From contig JAXMNU010000004.1 of the NCBI GenBank assembly GCA_034670265.1, positions 186,001 through 250,000 of the forward strand: a stretch of 64,000 bases of DNA, written 5' to 3'. Positions within the stretch are counted from its first letter, which is position 1, and each line of letters begins with the position of its first letter. Shown one piece after another: positions 23,427 to 32,253 of this stretch. The DNA is from Halomarinibacterium sp034670265. Its GTDB lineage: Bacteria; Bacteroidota; Bacteroidia; Flavobacteriales; Flavobacteriaceae. The notes under the pieces were generated by a model, which worked only from the letters and a program-made list of their open reading frames with translations, did not search any database and was not told where the DNA came from. A program made the position numbers and the translations under genes.

Positions 23427-24596
23427 ATGAGTGCAACAAAAATTATTCATTCCATTCCAAGCGACCCGTTAACGGGTGCAATTTCGGTACCAGTGTACCA
23501 AACATCTACTTTTATTCAGGAAGCCCCAGGTATAAACAAAGGCTTCGATTATGCAAGAAGTAACAATCCTACTCGAAAAGTGTTGGAAGATCTGGTTGCA
23601 AAACTTGAAAATGGTCATTCCGGTTTTGCCTTTGCAACAGGATTAGCAGCCATTGATTCAGTTTTAAAATTACTATCTGTTGGTGACGAAATTGTCGCTG
23701 TTGATGATATCTACGGTGGAGCCTATCGTTTATTTACCCACGTGTATGAAAAATTAGGCATTAAAATTCATTATGTAGATACAACCGAAGTTGAAAATAT
23801 AGCAGAGGCAGTAACTTCCAAAACCAAACTCGTTTGGATAGAATCCCCAACAAATCCTACTTTAAAAGTTTCAGATATTGAAGCGATATCAACCATTGCC
23901 AAAAGTGTGGGAGCATTTTTGGTTGTGGACAATACTTTTGCTTCTCCCATAGCGCAAAATCCTATCGATTTAGGAGCCGATATTGTTATCCATAGTGGTA
24001 CAAAATATATTGGGGGTCATTCTGATTTGGTAGCTGGTTTGGTGGTGACCAAAACAAAAGAACTTTCCGAAAAAGTAAAATTTGTGCAAAATGCTTCGGG
24101 AGGAGTATTAGGCCCTTGGGATTGCTTTTTAACGATTCGAGGAATAGAAACTTTAGATTTACGTTTCAAGAAACAATGCGAAAATGCATTAAAAGTGGCA
24201 TTGTATTTAGAGCAACACGATGCGGTTAATCAAGTTTACTACCCAGGTTTAAAGAACCATAAAAACCACGAAATAGCTGCAACACAACAAAATGGATTGT
24301 TTGGCGGAGTGGTTTCTTTCAGTTTAAAAAATGATACGCAGGATGCTGCTAATGAATTTGTCACAAATACGGAATATTTCAAATTGGCAGAAAGTTTAGG
24401 GGGTGTAAAAAGTTTGTTGTGTCATCCAGCACAAATGACGCATGCCTCCATTCCAAGAGAGAAGAGATTACAAGCTGGAATTAAAGATTCGTTAATAAGA
24501 TTGTCCTGTGGTATTGAAGAAGCAAACGATTTAATTAACGACTTAAATGAAGCCTTTAAAAGTGTTCAAAAAGAAGCTGAAGTTTTATTTGTTTAA
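23427..24596 (+). CDS. Transsulfuration-family PLP enzyme (homoserine ester to cystathionine or homocysteine)
   Basis: This 389-residue enzyme of the Cys/Met metabolism PLP family has an N-terminal VPVYQTSTF and YARSNNPTR, a cofactor-contacting FATGLAAIDSVL, an Asp in VVDNTFASP and the PLP lysine in HSGTKYIGGHSD (about residue 194). Family members include cystathionine gamma-synthase (MetB), O-succinyl/acetylhomoserine sulfhydrylase (MetZ/MetY) and cystathionine lyases. The SAM-I riboswitch and the homoserine dehydrogenase next door favour a methionine-forming role, MetB or MetZ. The exact substrate cannot be told from sequence alone. Confidence 0.88.
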   Translation: MSATKIIHSIPSDPLTGAISVPVYQTSTFIQEAPGINKGFDYARSNNPTRKVLEDLVAKLENGHSGFAFATGLAAIDSVLKLLSVGDEIVAVDDIYGGAYRLFTHVYEKLGIKIHYVDTTEVENIAEAVTSKTKLVWIESPTNPTLKVSDIEAISTIAKSVGAFLVVDNTFASPIAQNPIDLGADIVIHSGTKYIGGHSDLVAGLVVTKTKELSEKVKFVQNASGGVLGPWDCFLTIRGIETLDLRFKKQCENALKVALYLEQHDAVNQVYYPGLKNHKNHEIAATQQNGLFGGVVSFSLKNDTQDAANEFVTNTEYFKLAESLGGVKSLLCHPAQMTHASIPREKRLQAGIKDSLIRLSCGIEEANDLINDLNEAFKSVQKEAEVLFV

Positions 24597-24607
24597 ACCC
24601 TAACATC

Positions 24608-25747
24608 ATGAGCACAGAAATTTTAGAACAACCTAAGGCACTCATCAATTTGGGTGCCTTAAAAAAGAAGCAAATTAACATTGCCATTTTTGGTAGCGGA
24701 AATGTGGGTTCAACATTAATTGATCAAATTTTTGAACGAAAAAATGAAATTTCCAAAAGACGCGATTTAGACTTACATATTTTTTGCATTGCAAATTCCA
24801 AAAACGCTCTTTTTAACTCAAAAATTGCAGCAAATTGGAAGGAACAATTTTTAGGAAAAGCACAACCTTATTCGATTACTGATGTAATTAGTTTTGCTAA
24901 AACAAATCAACTTAAAAATCTTATAGCTATTGATAATACAGCTTCCTCAGAATTTGTAAATAGGTATCCAGAGCTTATAAATTCAGGATTTAATTTAGTT
25001 TCATCCAATAAAATTGCCAATACTTCGAGTTTAAAATTTTATCAAGAACTACGAGGGTTACTCACTAAAAACGAAAAGGAATATTTATATGAAACCAATG
25101 TGGGTGCAGGGCTTCCGCTTATTGATACCATAAAACTTTTGCACCTTTCGGGTGAGAATATTACGCGAATAAAAGGAGTTTTTTCAGGCTCGCTAAGTTA
25201 TATTTTTAATACTTTTTCTGAAGAAAATACTACGTTTAGTTCGGTGGTAAAAAAGGCAATACAAGCTGGTTATACTGAGCCCGATCCACGGGAAGATTTA
25301 TGTGGCAACGATGTGGCTAGAAAACTTCTTATCTTAGCAAGAGAATTAGATTTGCATAATGAGTTTGAAGATATTTCCGTACAGAATTTAATACCGAAAG
25401 AATTACGTAAAATCCCTAAGCAATCGTTTTTGCAAAATTTGGAAGCATTGGATGTACCTTTTCAGATTAAAAAGAAAAATATCAAAAAGAATCAAGTTTT
25501 AAGGTACGTTGGTGATTTACATGGTGATTTGTCTAAAGAAGAAGGTGCTATTTTGGATGTAAACTTAATTTCGGTCCCTAAAAATAGTGCGTTAGGAAAT
25601 CTAAGTGGAAGCGACTCATTGTTTGAGATTTATACCGAAAATTACGGAAATCATCCCATTGTTATTCAAGGCGCAGGTGCAGGTGCAAAAGTGACAGCAA
25701 GAGGGGTATTTGGAGATATTTTAAGATTAAGTGATAAAATAAACTAA
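24608..25747 (+). CDS. Homoserine dehydrogenase (stand-alone)
   Basis: This 379-residue NAD(P)-dependent enzyme reduces aspartate semialdehyde to homoserine. The Rossmann start is NIAIFGSGNVGSTLIDQI (about residues 25-42). The catalytic domain carries NVGAGLPLIDTI, GVFSGSLSYIFNTF and the signature AGYTEPDPREDLCGNDVARKL. It has no aspartokinase domain and no C-terminal ACT domain, unlike ThrA fusions, so it is probably not feedback-controlled by threonine through an ACT site. It lies 11 bases behind the transsulfuration enzyme, in the SAM-I operon. Confidence 0.9.
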   Translation: MSTEILEQPKALINLGALKKKQINIAIFGSGNVGSTLIDQIFERKNEISKRRDLDLHIFCIANSKNALFNSKIAANWKEQFLGKAQPYSITDVISFAKTNQLKNLIAIDNTASSEFVNRYPELINSGFNLVSSNKIANTSSLKFYQELRGLLTKNEKEYLYETNVGAGLPLIDTIKLLHLSGENITRIKGVFSGSLSYIFNTFSEENTTFSSVVKKAIQAGYTEPDPREDLCGNDVARKLLILARELDLHNEFEDISVQNLIPKELRKIPKQSFLQNLEALDVPFQIKKKNIKKNQVLRYVGDLHGDLSKEEGAILDVNLISVPKNSALGNLSGSDSLFEIYTENYGNHPIVIQGAGAGAKVTARGVFGDILRLSDKIN

Positions 25748-25748
25748 A

Positions 25749-26168
25749 ATGAAAGTTACACTCAACAGAATTAACGACGATTATTTATTTGAAGGTAAAG
25801 GCGGCAATAAAGTTGCTGTATTAATAGACAATAAAACCAACGATATTGCTATGGGGGCAAGTCCAATGGAACTTTTATTGATGGCAGTAGGAGGGTGTAA
25901 TGCTATTGATATTATTTATGTTTTAAAAAAACAACGGCAAGTGGTAGATTCATATAAAGTGGAAGTGGAAGGAACACGTGCCGAAGTACGGCGCGCTAAG
26001 CCATTTAAGAGTATTCACGTGACAGTTCATTTAGAAGGAGATATTGCTCCAGCAAAAGCCTTACGAGCAGCTTCATTAAGCTTTGAAAATTATTGTTCGG
26101 TTTCTATTACGTTAGAAAATTCTGTAAAAATCACGTATGATGTTGTTTTAAACGGAACGAAACTCTAA
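25749..26168 (+). CDS. OsmC family protein
   Basis: This 139-residue OsmC/YhfA-like protein has SPMELLLMAVGGCNAIDIIYVL (Cys at about 55) and a second Cys in ENYCSVSITLENS (about 117), the usual redox pair. It lies one base behind homoserine dehydrogenase and before an Rrf2 regulator, inside a methionine/sulfur operon. This suggests a thiol or sulfide-linked detoxification role, which is inference from context. Confidence 0.85.
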   Translation: MKVTLNRINDDYLFEGKGGNKVAVLIDNKTNDIAMGASPMELLLMAVGGCNAIDIIYVLKKQRQVVDSYKVEVEGTRAEVRRAKPFKSIHVTVHLEGDIAPAKALRAASLSFENYCSVSITLENSVKITYDVVLNGTKL

Positions 26169-26178
26169 CTTTACTATA

Positions 26179-26601
26179 ATGTTATCAAGAAAAACAAAAT
26201 ATGGACTTAAGGCATTAAGCTATCTTGCAAAGCGAGAAGGGAATGAACCTGTTCAAATTTCTGTGATTTCTGAAGCCGAAAACATCTCTCAAAAGTTTTT
26301 AGAAAGTATCCTTTTAACACTTAAAAAAGCGGGCTATTTAGGTGCAAAAAAAGGAAAAGGAGGCGGATACTACTTGTTAGAAAAGTCCATGGATACTCCC
26401 ATAGCTTCTTTTTATAGAGTTCTGGAAGGACCTATAGCAATGGTTCCGTGTGTAAGCCTTAACTTTTATGAAAAATGTGAAGACTGTCCAGACGAAGATT
26501 TATGTAGTGTTCACAGCCTCATGATTCAAGTTCGGGATAATACGCTGTCTATTTTGGAGACTACTACATTATCAGATTTTGTAAAAAATCAACTGATATA
26601 A
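26179..26601 (+). CDS. Rrf2-family transcriptional regulator
   Basis: This 140-residue protein starts MLSRKTKYGLKALSYLA and has the recognition region ISQKFLESILLTLKKAGYL and the glycine-rich wing KGKGGGYYL, all typical of Rrf2. Three Cys in YEKCEDCPDEDLC (about 94-106) match the cluster- or metal-binding loop of IscR-like members. Given the operon (transsulfuration, cysH) it is a candidate cysteine/sulfur regulator comparable in role to CymR. A candidate target lies before cysH (26622-26657). Confidence 0.85.
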   Translation: MLSRKTKYGLKALSYLAKREGNEPVQISVISEAENISQKFLESILLTLKKAGYLGAKKGKGGGYYLLEKSMDTPIASFYRVLEGPIAMVPCVSLNFYEKCEDCPDEDLCSVHSLMIQVRDNTLSILETTTLSDFVKNQLI

Positions 26602-26621
26602 ATCATAAAGTGTTTTGATTA

Positions 26622-26657
26622 AAGTTTGTATGTTTGCAAACTCTACTAAATCGATAG
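26622..26657 (+). promoter_or_regulatory. Candidate regulator site before cysH
   Basis: Two overlapping symmetrical elements lie 10-45 bases before the cysH ATG: AGTTTG..CAAACT (26623-26642), which contains a TAnnTTTG box (TATGTTTG, 26629-26636), and CTACTAAATCGATAG (26643-26657). The position and the adjacent Rrf2 gene suggest local control. No second copy was found in this window. Confidence 0.35.
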
Positions 26658-26666
26658 GATAATAGA

Positions 26667-27299
26667 ATGAATCAAATCACACCTCAAAATATTCATTTAT
26701 TTAACGAAAATGTGCGCTTCGAAGACCCTTTGGAAATTATCACATTTGCATTAGATCAAGGAACGAAACCATTGGTAACTACTAGTTTTGGTGTCTATTC
26801 AGCGGCATTATTATGGGCGTGTGGTAAAGTAAAAAAGGATATTCAAGTAATTTGGTGTGATACAGGATATAACACTGAAGCTACCTATAAACACGCAAAT
26901 TACTTAATTGAAAGCCTTCAATTAAATATCGAAATTTTCAGTCCAAAATATACCACGGCCTATATAAAAAGCAGAATAGGGTTACCCGATATCAACAACC
27001 CAAATCATCCTATTTTTTCGGAAAAAGTAAAGTTGGAACCTTTTAATAGAGCCTTTAAAAAATATCAACCCGATGTATGGTTTACCAATGTGCGAAAAGG
27101 ACAAACAGCGCATCGTAACGGATTGGATGTTTTTAGTTTTAGTAAAGAAGGAATTTTAAAGGTTAGCCCTTTTTATCACTTTAATGACCAAGCATTGGAA
27201 GCCTATATAAAAGACAAAAAATTACCTTTAGAATTCGATTACTACGATCCTGTAAAAGCATTAGAAAATCGGGAATGCGGAATTCACTTGAAGCATTAA
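26667..27299 (+). CDS. cysH: Phosphoadenosine phosphosulfate reductase family protein
   Basis: This 210-residue enzyme of the PAPS/APS reductase family has a P-loop-like PLVTTSFGVYSAALLW, IWCDTGYNTEATY, and the C-terminal catalytic RECGIH with the active Cys. The CC..C-C motif that binds a 4Fe-4S cluster in APS reductases is absent, so a thioredoxin-type PAPS reductase is more likely. The family also has members with other nucleotide substrates. It yields sulfite for the homocysteine pathway. No sulfite reductase or ATP sulfurylase gene lies in this window. Confidence 0.85.
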   Translation: MNQITPQNIHLFNENVRFEDPLEIITFALDQGTKPLVTTSFGVYSAALLWACGKVKKDIQVIWCDTGYNTEATYKHANYLIESLQLNIEIFSPKYTTAYIKSRIGLPDINNPNHPIFSEKVKLEPFNRAFKKYQPDVWFTNVRKGQTAHRNGLDVFSFSKEGILKVSPFYHFNDQALEAYIKDKKLPLEFDYYDPVKALENRECGIHLKH

Positions 27300-27371
27300 T
27301 TTTTTACAATAAGAATTGGTAAAAACAATTTTATGCCTTTTCTTTGTGCCAGTTCATACACTTTTTGAAAC

Positions 27372-27478
27372 GTTATCAAGAAAGGTGGAGGGATTAGACC
27401 CTTTGAAACCTTAGCAACCCTTTGCCATGCAATGAAGGTGCTACATTCTATCCCTAATTTACATCGGGAATAGATAAC
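27372..27478 (+). ncRNA. SAM-I (S-box) riboswitch of the metH operon
   Basis: P1 is GTTATC (27372-27377) with GATAAC (27473-27478). The core is nearly identical to the copy at 23194 (AAGAAAGGTGGAGGGA; GAAACCTTAGCAACCC; AAGGTGCTACATTC), while P3 and P4 differ in sequence but keep their pairing. No clear terminator follows, so the control step may differ from the first copy. Confidence 0.95.
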
Positions 27479-27544
27479 AAAAACCCAATTACCTCTCTTT
27501 TACGATAGCATTTTTTAAAGTCTAATTTATAGACTCATTTTGTT

Positions 27545-28555
27545 ATGCATTTAATTGAAAAAATACTTCGAGAGCGAATTTTAGTACTCGATGGCGCTAT
27601 GGGAACCATGTTGCAACGGTATCAATTTACCGAAGAAGATTTTCGTAGCGAACGATTTAAAGACTTTCATAAATCCGTGAAAGGCAACAACGATTTGCTT
27701 TCCATTACGCAACCCCAAGCAATTGCACAAGTGCACCGTAAATATTTTGAAGCAGGAGCCGATATTGTGGAAACCAACACTTTTTCGGGAACCACCATTG
27801 CCATGGCAGATTATGATATGCAGGATTTAGTCTATGAATTGAATTTTGAAAGTGCCAAAATTGCGAAACAAGTTGCCGAAGAATTTACCAAAAAACAACC
27901 CCACAAACCCAGATTTGTAGCTGGGGCATTAGGGCCAACAAATAAAACGGCAAGTCTTTCCCCAGATGTCAACGACCCAGGTTTTCGAGCTATTTCTTTT
28001 AATCAATTAAGAATTGCCTACAAACAACAAGCTGAAGCCTTAATCGATGGTGGGTGTGATTTATTATTAGTGGAAACTGTTTTCGATACCCTTAATGCGA
28101 AAGCTGCCCTTTTTGCAATTGAAGAAATTAAGGAAGAGCGAAACATCAATATTCCAGTAATGGTCAGCGGAACAATAACCGATGCCTCGGGACGGACGCT
28201 TTCAGGTCAAACCGCCGAAGCATTTTTAATATCCATTTCACATATTCCGTTATTGAGTGTTGGATTTAATTGTGCCTTAGGGGCAAAGCAGTTAACTCCT
28301 CATCTGGAGGCGGTGGCACACAGGACTAATTTGGCTGTTTCTGCCTATCCCAATGCGGGATTGCCCAATGCATTTGGTGAATACGACGAATCGCCCGAGC
28401 AAATGGCAAAACAAATAGAAGAATACCTTCAAAAAAACCTAGTGAATATAATTGGCGGTTGTTGCGGTACTACGCCATCGCATATTAAAGCGATTGCAGA
28501 GATAGCTTCAAAATTTTCTCCCAGACCTCTACCAAATTTAGAAACTGTAGCATGA
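27545..28555 (+). CDS. metH: Methionine synthase, homocysteine-binding half
   Basis: This 336-residue protein corresponds to the first domain of cobalamin-dependent methionine synthase. It opens with ILVLDGAMGTMLQRY, and the zinc-binding cysteines are in SVGFNCALGA (about residue 241) and GGCCGTTP (about 305-306). It binds and activates homocysteine for methylation. E. coli MetH has all domains in one chain of about 1227 residues; here the rest is a separate gene at 29531. It is first in the second SAM-I operon and overlaps the next gene by four bases. Confidence 0.93.
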   Translation: MHLIEKILRERILVLDGAMGTMLQRYQFTEEDFRSERFKDFHKSVKGNNDLLSITQPQAIAQVHRKYFEAGADIVETNTFSGTTIAMADYDMQDLVYELNFESAKIAKQVAEEFTKKQPHKPRFVAGALGPTNKTASLSPDVNDPGFRAISFNQLRIAYKQQAEALIDGGCDLLLVETVFDTLNAKAALFAIEEIKEERNINIPVMVSGTITDASGRTLSGQTAEAFLISISHIPLLSVGFNCALGAKQLTPHLEAVAHRTNLAVSAYPNAGLPNAFGEYDESPEQMAKQIEEYLQKNLVNIIGGCCGTTPSHIKAIAEIASKFSPRPLPNLETVA

Positions 28556-29493
28556 CTCCAACCAAGCAAGACATACTAGATGCGTATCAAAGGGTAAAAC
28601 CTCACATTCATCGTACACCAATTTTAACTTCTTCTGCGATTAATGAACTTTCAGGTGCTTCAATATTCTTTAAATGCGAGAATTTTCAGAAAATGGGCGC
28701 TTTCAAAATGCGAGGTGCGGTGAATGCCATTCAAAATCTTTCCGAAGAACAAAAACAAAAAGGTGTCGTGACACATTCCTCTGGGAATTTTGGACAAGCT
28801 GTCGCCTTAGCTTCCAAAAATTTAGGAATAAAGGCATATGTCGTGATGCCAGAAAATGCTCCTTCAGTAAAAAAAGAAGCGGTTGTAGGTTATGGTGCAG
28901 AAGTTATTTTTTGTGAATCTACGCTTGAGGCTAGAGAAGCTACTTCGGAAATTATTGTGCAAGAAAAAGGAGCTACTTTTTTACATCCTTCCAATGATTT
29001 GAATGTGATTTTAGGAAATGCAACATCAGCTTTTGAGTTGCTTGAAGAATATCCAAATTTAGATGTGGTTTTAGTACCCGTGGGTGGTGGTGGATTGATT
29101 GCAGGCACAGCACTTTCGGTGCACTATTTCGGAAAAAATTGTAAAGTAATTGGAGGCGAACCTTTACTTGTGAATGATGCCTATCGCTCGCTAAAGTCCG
29201 GCAAAATTGAAACAAATGAAACCACCAATACTGTGGCAGACGGTTTGCGGACAAATTTAGGAGATGTCAACTTTCCTATAATTCAAAAGTTGGTCGATGA
29301 GATAATTTGCGTTGAAGAAAATGAAATCATTGAAGCTATGAAGCTTATTTGGGAACGCATGAAAATAATTGTAGAACCTTCTTCGGCAGTTCCATTGGCG
29401 GCTGTTTTAAAGCAAAAAGAGGTGTTCAAAGGGAAAAATGTAGGGATAATTCTCTCAGGGGGAAATGTGGATGTAAAGAAGTTACCTTTTTAA
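28552..29493 (+). CDS. PLP-dependent threonine/serine dehydratase-like enzyme
   Basis: This 313-residue fold-type II PLP enzyme has FKCENFQKMGAFKMRGA with the Schiff-base Lys, SSGNFGQAVALA, the GGGGLIAG phosphate loop and a C-terminal LSGGNVD. It has no regulatory ACT domain, as in catabolic threonine dehydratase, serine racemase or hydroxyaspartate ammonia-lyase; sequence alone does not decide. Its start overlaps the end of the metH N-half gene (ATGA), so it is translated in the middle of the split metH operon. Confidence 0.85.
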   Translation: MTPTKQDILDAYQRVKPHIHRTPILTSSAINELSGASIFFKCENFQKMGAFKMRGAVNAIQNLSEEQKQKGVVTHSSGNFGQAVALASKNLGIKAYVVMPENAPSVKKEAVVGYGAEVIFCESTLEAREATSEIIVQEKGATFLHPSNDLNVILGNATSAFELLEEYPNLDVVLVPVGGGGLIAGTALSVHYFGKNCKVIGGEPLLVNDAYRSLKSGKIETNETTNTVADGLRTNLGDVNFPIIQKLVDEIICVEENEIIEAMKLIWERMKIIVEPSSAVPLAAVLKQKEVFKGKNVGIILSGGNVDVKKLPF

Positions 29494-29506
29494 TTAAAAA
29501 TGTCTC

Positions 29507-29524
29507 CTCGAGCGCAGTCGAGAG
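29507..29524. repeat. Dispersed palindromic repeat
   Basis: CTCGAGCGCAGTCGAGAG is an imperfect palindrome of a type common in flavobacterial spacers. It ends 6 bases before the start of the second metH gene, where it could affect the leader structure. Confidence 0.55.
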
Positions 29525-29530
29525 GTTATT

Positions 29531-32212
29531 ATGGAAATAAATAATTCAAAATACTTAAAATTAAGCGGTTTAGAGCCTTTGGTGATAACACCAGAAAGCA
29601 ACTTTATAAATGTTGGTGAACGTACCAATGTTGCGGGTTCCCGTAAATTTCTTCGGCTTATAAAAGAAGAAAATTTTGAAGAAGCCTTGACCATTGCACG
29701 TCATCAAGTGGAAGGCGGTGCACAAATTATCGATGTCAACATGGACGATGGGCTTATCGACGGAAAAGAAGCCATGGTCAAGTTCCTCAATTTGGTCGTT
29801 GCAGAGCCTGACATTTCTCGGGTTCCTATTATGATTGATAGTTCCAAGTGGGAAATTATTGAAGCAGGCTTACAAGTGGTACAAGGCAAATGCGTTGTAA
29901 ATTCCATTAGTTTGAAAGAGGGTGAAGTTGAATTTCTAAAACAAGCAAAACTCATTAAGCGTTATGGTGCAGCAGTAATTGTGATGGCTTTCGATGAAGT
30001 TGGACAAGCCGATAATTATAAACGCCGAATAGAAATTGCGAAACGTTCTTACGATTTATTAGTAAACAAAGTACATTTTCCTCCAGAAGACATCATTTTC
30101 GATTTAAACATTTTTCCTGTTGCCACGGGAATGGATGAACATAAAAAAAATGCTTTAGATTTTATCGAAGGGACTCGTTGGGTAAAAGAAAATCTGCCAC
30201 ATTGTAGCGTAAGTGGCGGAGTGAGTAATGTTTCCTTTAGTTTTAGAGGAAATGATAATGTTCGTGAAGCCATGCACTCTGTATTTTTGTATCATGCCAT
30301 TCAAGCTGGGATGAATATTGGCATCGTAAACCCTGCCATGTTGGAAGTGTATGATGACATTCCGAAGGATTTATTGGAGCGAGTAGAAGATGTTATTTTA
30401 AATAGAAGGGAAGATGCTACCGAAAGATTGCTTGAATTTGCTGAAACCGTAAAGGGCACTAAAGAAGAAAAGAAAGCCGATTTATCCTGGCGTGAAGAAC
30501 CCTTGCAGGATAGAATTACACGTGCTTTGGTTAAAGGTATTGATGCTTTTATTTTGGAAGATATTGAAGAAGCACGAAAATCTGTTTCAAAACCTATTGA
30601 AGTAATTGAAGGACACTTAATGATTGGGATGAATGTGGTGGGAGACCTTTTTGGTAGCGGAAAAATGTTTCTGCCCCAAGTGGTAAAAAGTGCTCGGGTG
30701 ATGAAAAAGGCCGTTGCCTATTTACTGCCCTATATTGAAGCTGAAAAAGATCATGTGTCTTCCTCAAACGGAAAAATTTTAATGGCAACAGTAAAAGGCG
30801 ATGTTCACGATATTGGAAAAAACATCGTATCCGTAGTGTTGGCGTGTAATAATTATGAAATTATCGATTTAGGGGTCATGGTTCCTCCAGAGAAAATCAT
30901 CGCTACTGCCAAAGAAGAAAATGTAGATGTTATTGGCCTAAGCGGATTGATAACTCCTTCTTTAGACGAGATGGTTTTTCTTGCCAAGGAAATGCAGCGT
31001 CAAAACTTTAAAGTGCCTTTGCTTATTGGAGGTGCTACCACCAGCAAAGCGCATACCGCTGTAAAAATTGACCCAGAATACCAACAAACCGTAGTCCACG
31101 TAAATGATGCTTCCAGAGCAGTAACGGTAGTGGGAGATTTACTGCAAAAAGACCGGAAAGATGCTTATAAAATAAAGCTAAAAGAAGATTATAAAGTTTT
31201 TAGAGATGGCTTTACGAAAAGACAACGAGTAAAGGAATATTTGCCTATTGAAGAAGCTCGAAACAATAAATTTCAAATTGATTGGAAAGCTTCTGAAATA
31301 ATAAAACCGAATGAGTTAGGGATTCAAGTTATTGAAGATTTTGATTTGAATCTTTTGAAAGAATATATCGATTGGACACCTTTTTTCCGAAGTTGGGAAT
31401 TACACGGAAGGTTTCCCCAAATACTCAAAGATAAGGTCGTCGGAGAACAAGCTTCCGAATTGTATAAAGATGCGCAGAAACTTCTTCAGAAAATTATTTC
31501 AGAAAAATTGCTGAAAGCAAATGCCATTTTTGGACTTTTTGAAGCATATACAATTAACGATGATGATATTGAATTAAATATCAATTCGAGCGCTGGCGAA
31601 AACTATATTTTCAGAACCCTTCGCCAACAAAGCAAAAAAGCTGAAGGGCGACCCAATATTGCCTTAGCTGATTTCATTGCTCCAAAGGATTTAGGTGTTC
31701 AAGATTATATAGGCTGTTTTTGTGTATCGGCAGGGTTTGGAACACAAGAATTGGCAGAAAAATTTGAAAAAGAACATGACGATTATAACGCTATTATGGT
31801 AAAAGCTTTGGCAGATCGTTTAGCTGAAGCCTTTGCCGAATATCTTCATAAAGAAGTTAGAACAAAACACTGGGGATATGCCAAAAATGAAAATCTTTCA
31901 AACGAAGAATTAATAGCTGAAAGTTATAAAGGCATTCGCCCTGCACCGGGCTATCCTGCTTGTCCCGATCACTTGGAAAAACTAACTATTTGGGAACTTT
32001 TAAACGTAGAAGAAAGCATTGGAGTTTCCTTAACGGAAAGTTTAGCGATGTGGCCTGCAGCATCGGTTTCGGGGTATTATTTTGGGCATCCCGAAGCTCG
32101 ATATTTTGGTTTAGGAAAAATAAAAGAAGACCAAGTGACCGATTTTGCCCAGCGAAAAAATATATCAGTAACCGAAGCTACCAAATGGCTTCAACCCAAT
32201 ATTGCAGATTAG
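29531..32212 (+). CDS. metH: Methionine synthase, folate/cobalamin/activation half
   Basis: This 893-residue protein completes MetH. It has a pterin-binding domain (FINVGERTNVAGSRKF, near residues 25-40) and a cobalamin cap. The B12 domain has GDVHDIGKN, whose His is the lower cobalt ligand (about residue 429), and IGLSGLITPSLDEM. The C-terminal SAM-binding activation domain carries RPAPGYPACPDH. Together with the 336-residue protein at 27545 the length equals that of a full MetH. It transfers the methyl group from methyltetrahydrofolate to homocysteine. Confidence 0.95.
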   Translation: MEINNSKYLKLSGLEPLVITPESNFINVGERTNVAGSRKFLRLIKEENFEEALTIARHQVEGGAQIIDVNMDDGLIDGKEAMVKFLNLVVAEPDISRVPIMIDSSKWEIIEAGLQVVQGKCVVNSISLKEGEVEFLKQAKLIKRYGAAVIVMAFDEVGQADNYKRRIEIAKRSYDLLVNKVHFPPEDIIFDLNIFPVATGMDEHKKNALDFIEGTRWVKENLPHCSVSGGVSNVSFSFRGNDNVREAMHSVFLYHAIQAGMNIGIVNPAMLEVYDDIPKDLLERVEDVILNRREDATERLLEFAETVKGTKEEKKADLSWREEPLQDRITRALVKGIDAFILEDIEEARKSVSKPIEVIEGHLMIGMNVVGDLFGSGKMFLPQVVKSARVMKKAVAYLLPYIEAEKDHVSSSNGKILMATVKGDVHDIGKNIVSVVLACNNYEIIDLGVMVPPEKIIATAKEENVDVIGLSGLITPSLDEMVFLAKEMQRQNFKVPLLIGGATTSKAHTAVKIDPEYQQTVVHVNDASRAVTVVGDLLQKDRKDAYKIKLKEDYKVFRDGFTKRQRVKEYLPIEEARNNKFQIDWKASEIIKPNELGIQVIEDFDLNLLKEYIDWTPFFRSWELHGRFPQILKDKVVGEQASELYKDAQKLLQKIISEKLLKANAIFGLFEAYTINDDDIELNINSSAGENYIFRTLRQQSKKAEGRPNIALADFIAPKDLGVQDYIGCFCVSAGFGTQELAEKFEKEHDDYNAIMVKALADRLAEAFAEYLHKEVRTKHWGYAKNENLSNEELIAESYKGIRPAPGYPACPDHLEKLTIWELLNVEESIGVSLTESLAMWPAASVSGYYFGHPEARYFGLGKIKEDQVTDFAQRKNISVTEATKWLQPNIAD

Positions 32213-32253
32213 AAAATAAATTAAAAAAGATACCTGCTTTCACAGGCATTATT

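Noticed and set aside
28973..29254. Minus-strand frame of 93 codons opposite the dehydratase gene
   Set aside because: It has no family features and lies wholly within a well-supported PLP enzyme gene.
31960..32253. N-terminal extension of metF into the metH gene
   Set aside because: The frame is open but the translated stretch is unlike MetF and is the out-of-frame reading of the MetH activation domain; the standard start is at 32254.
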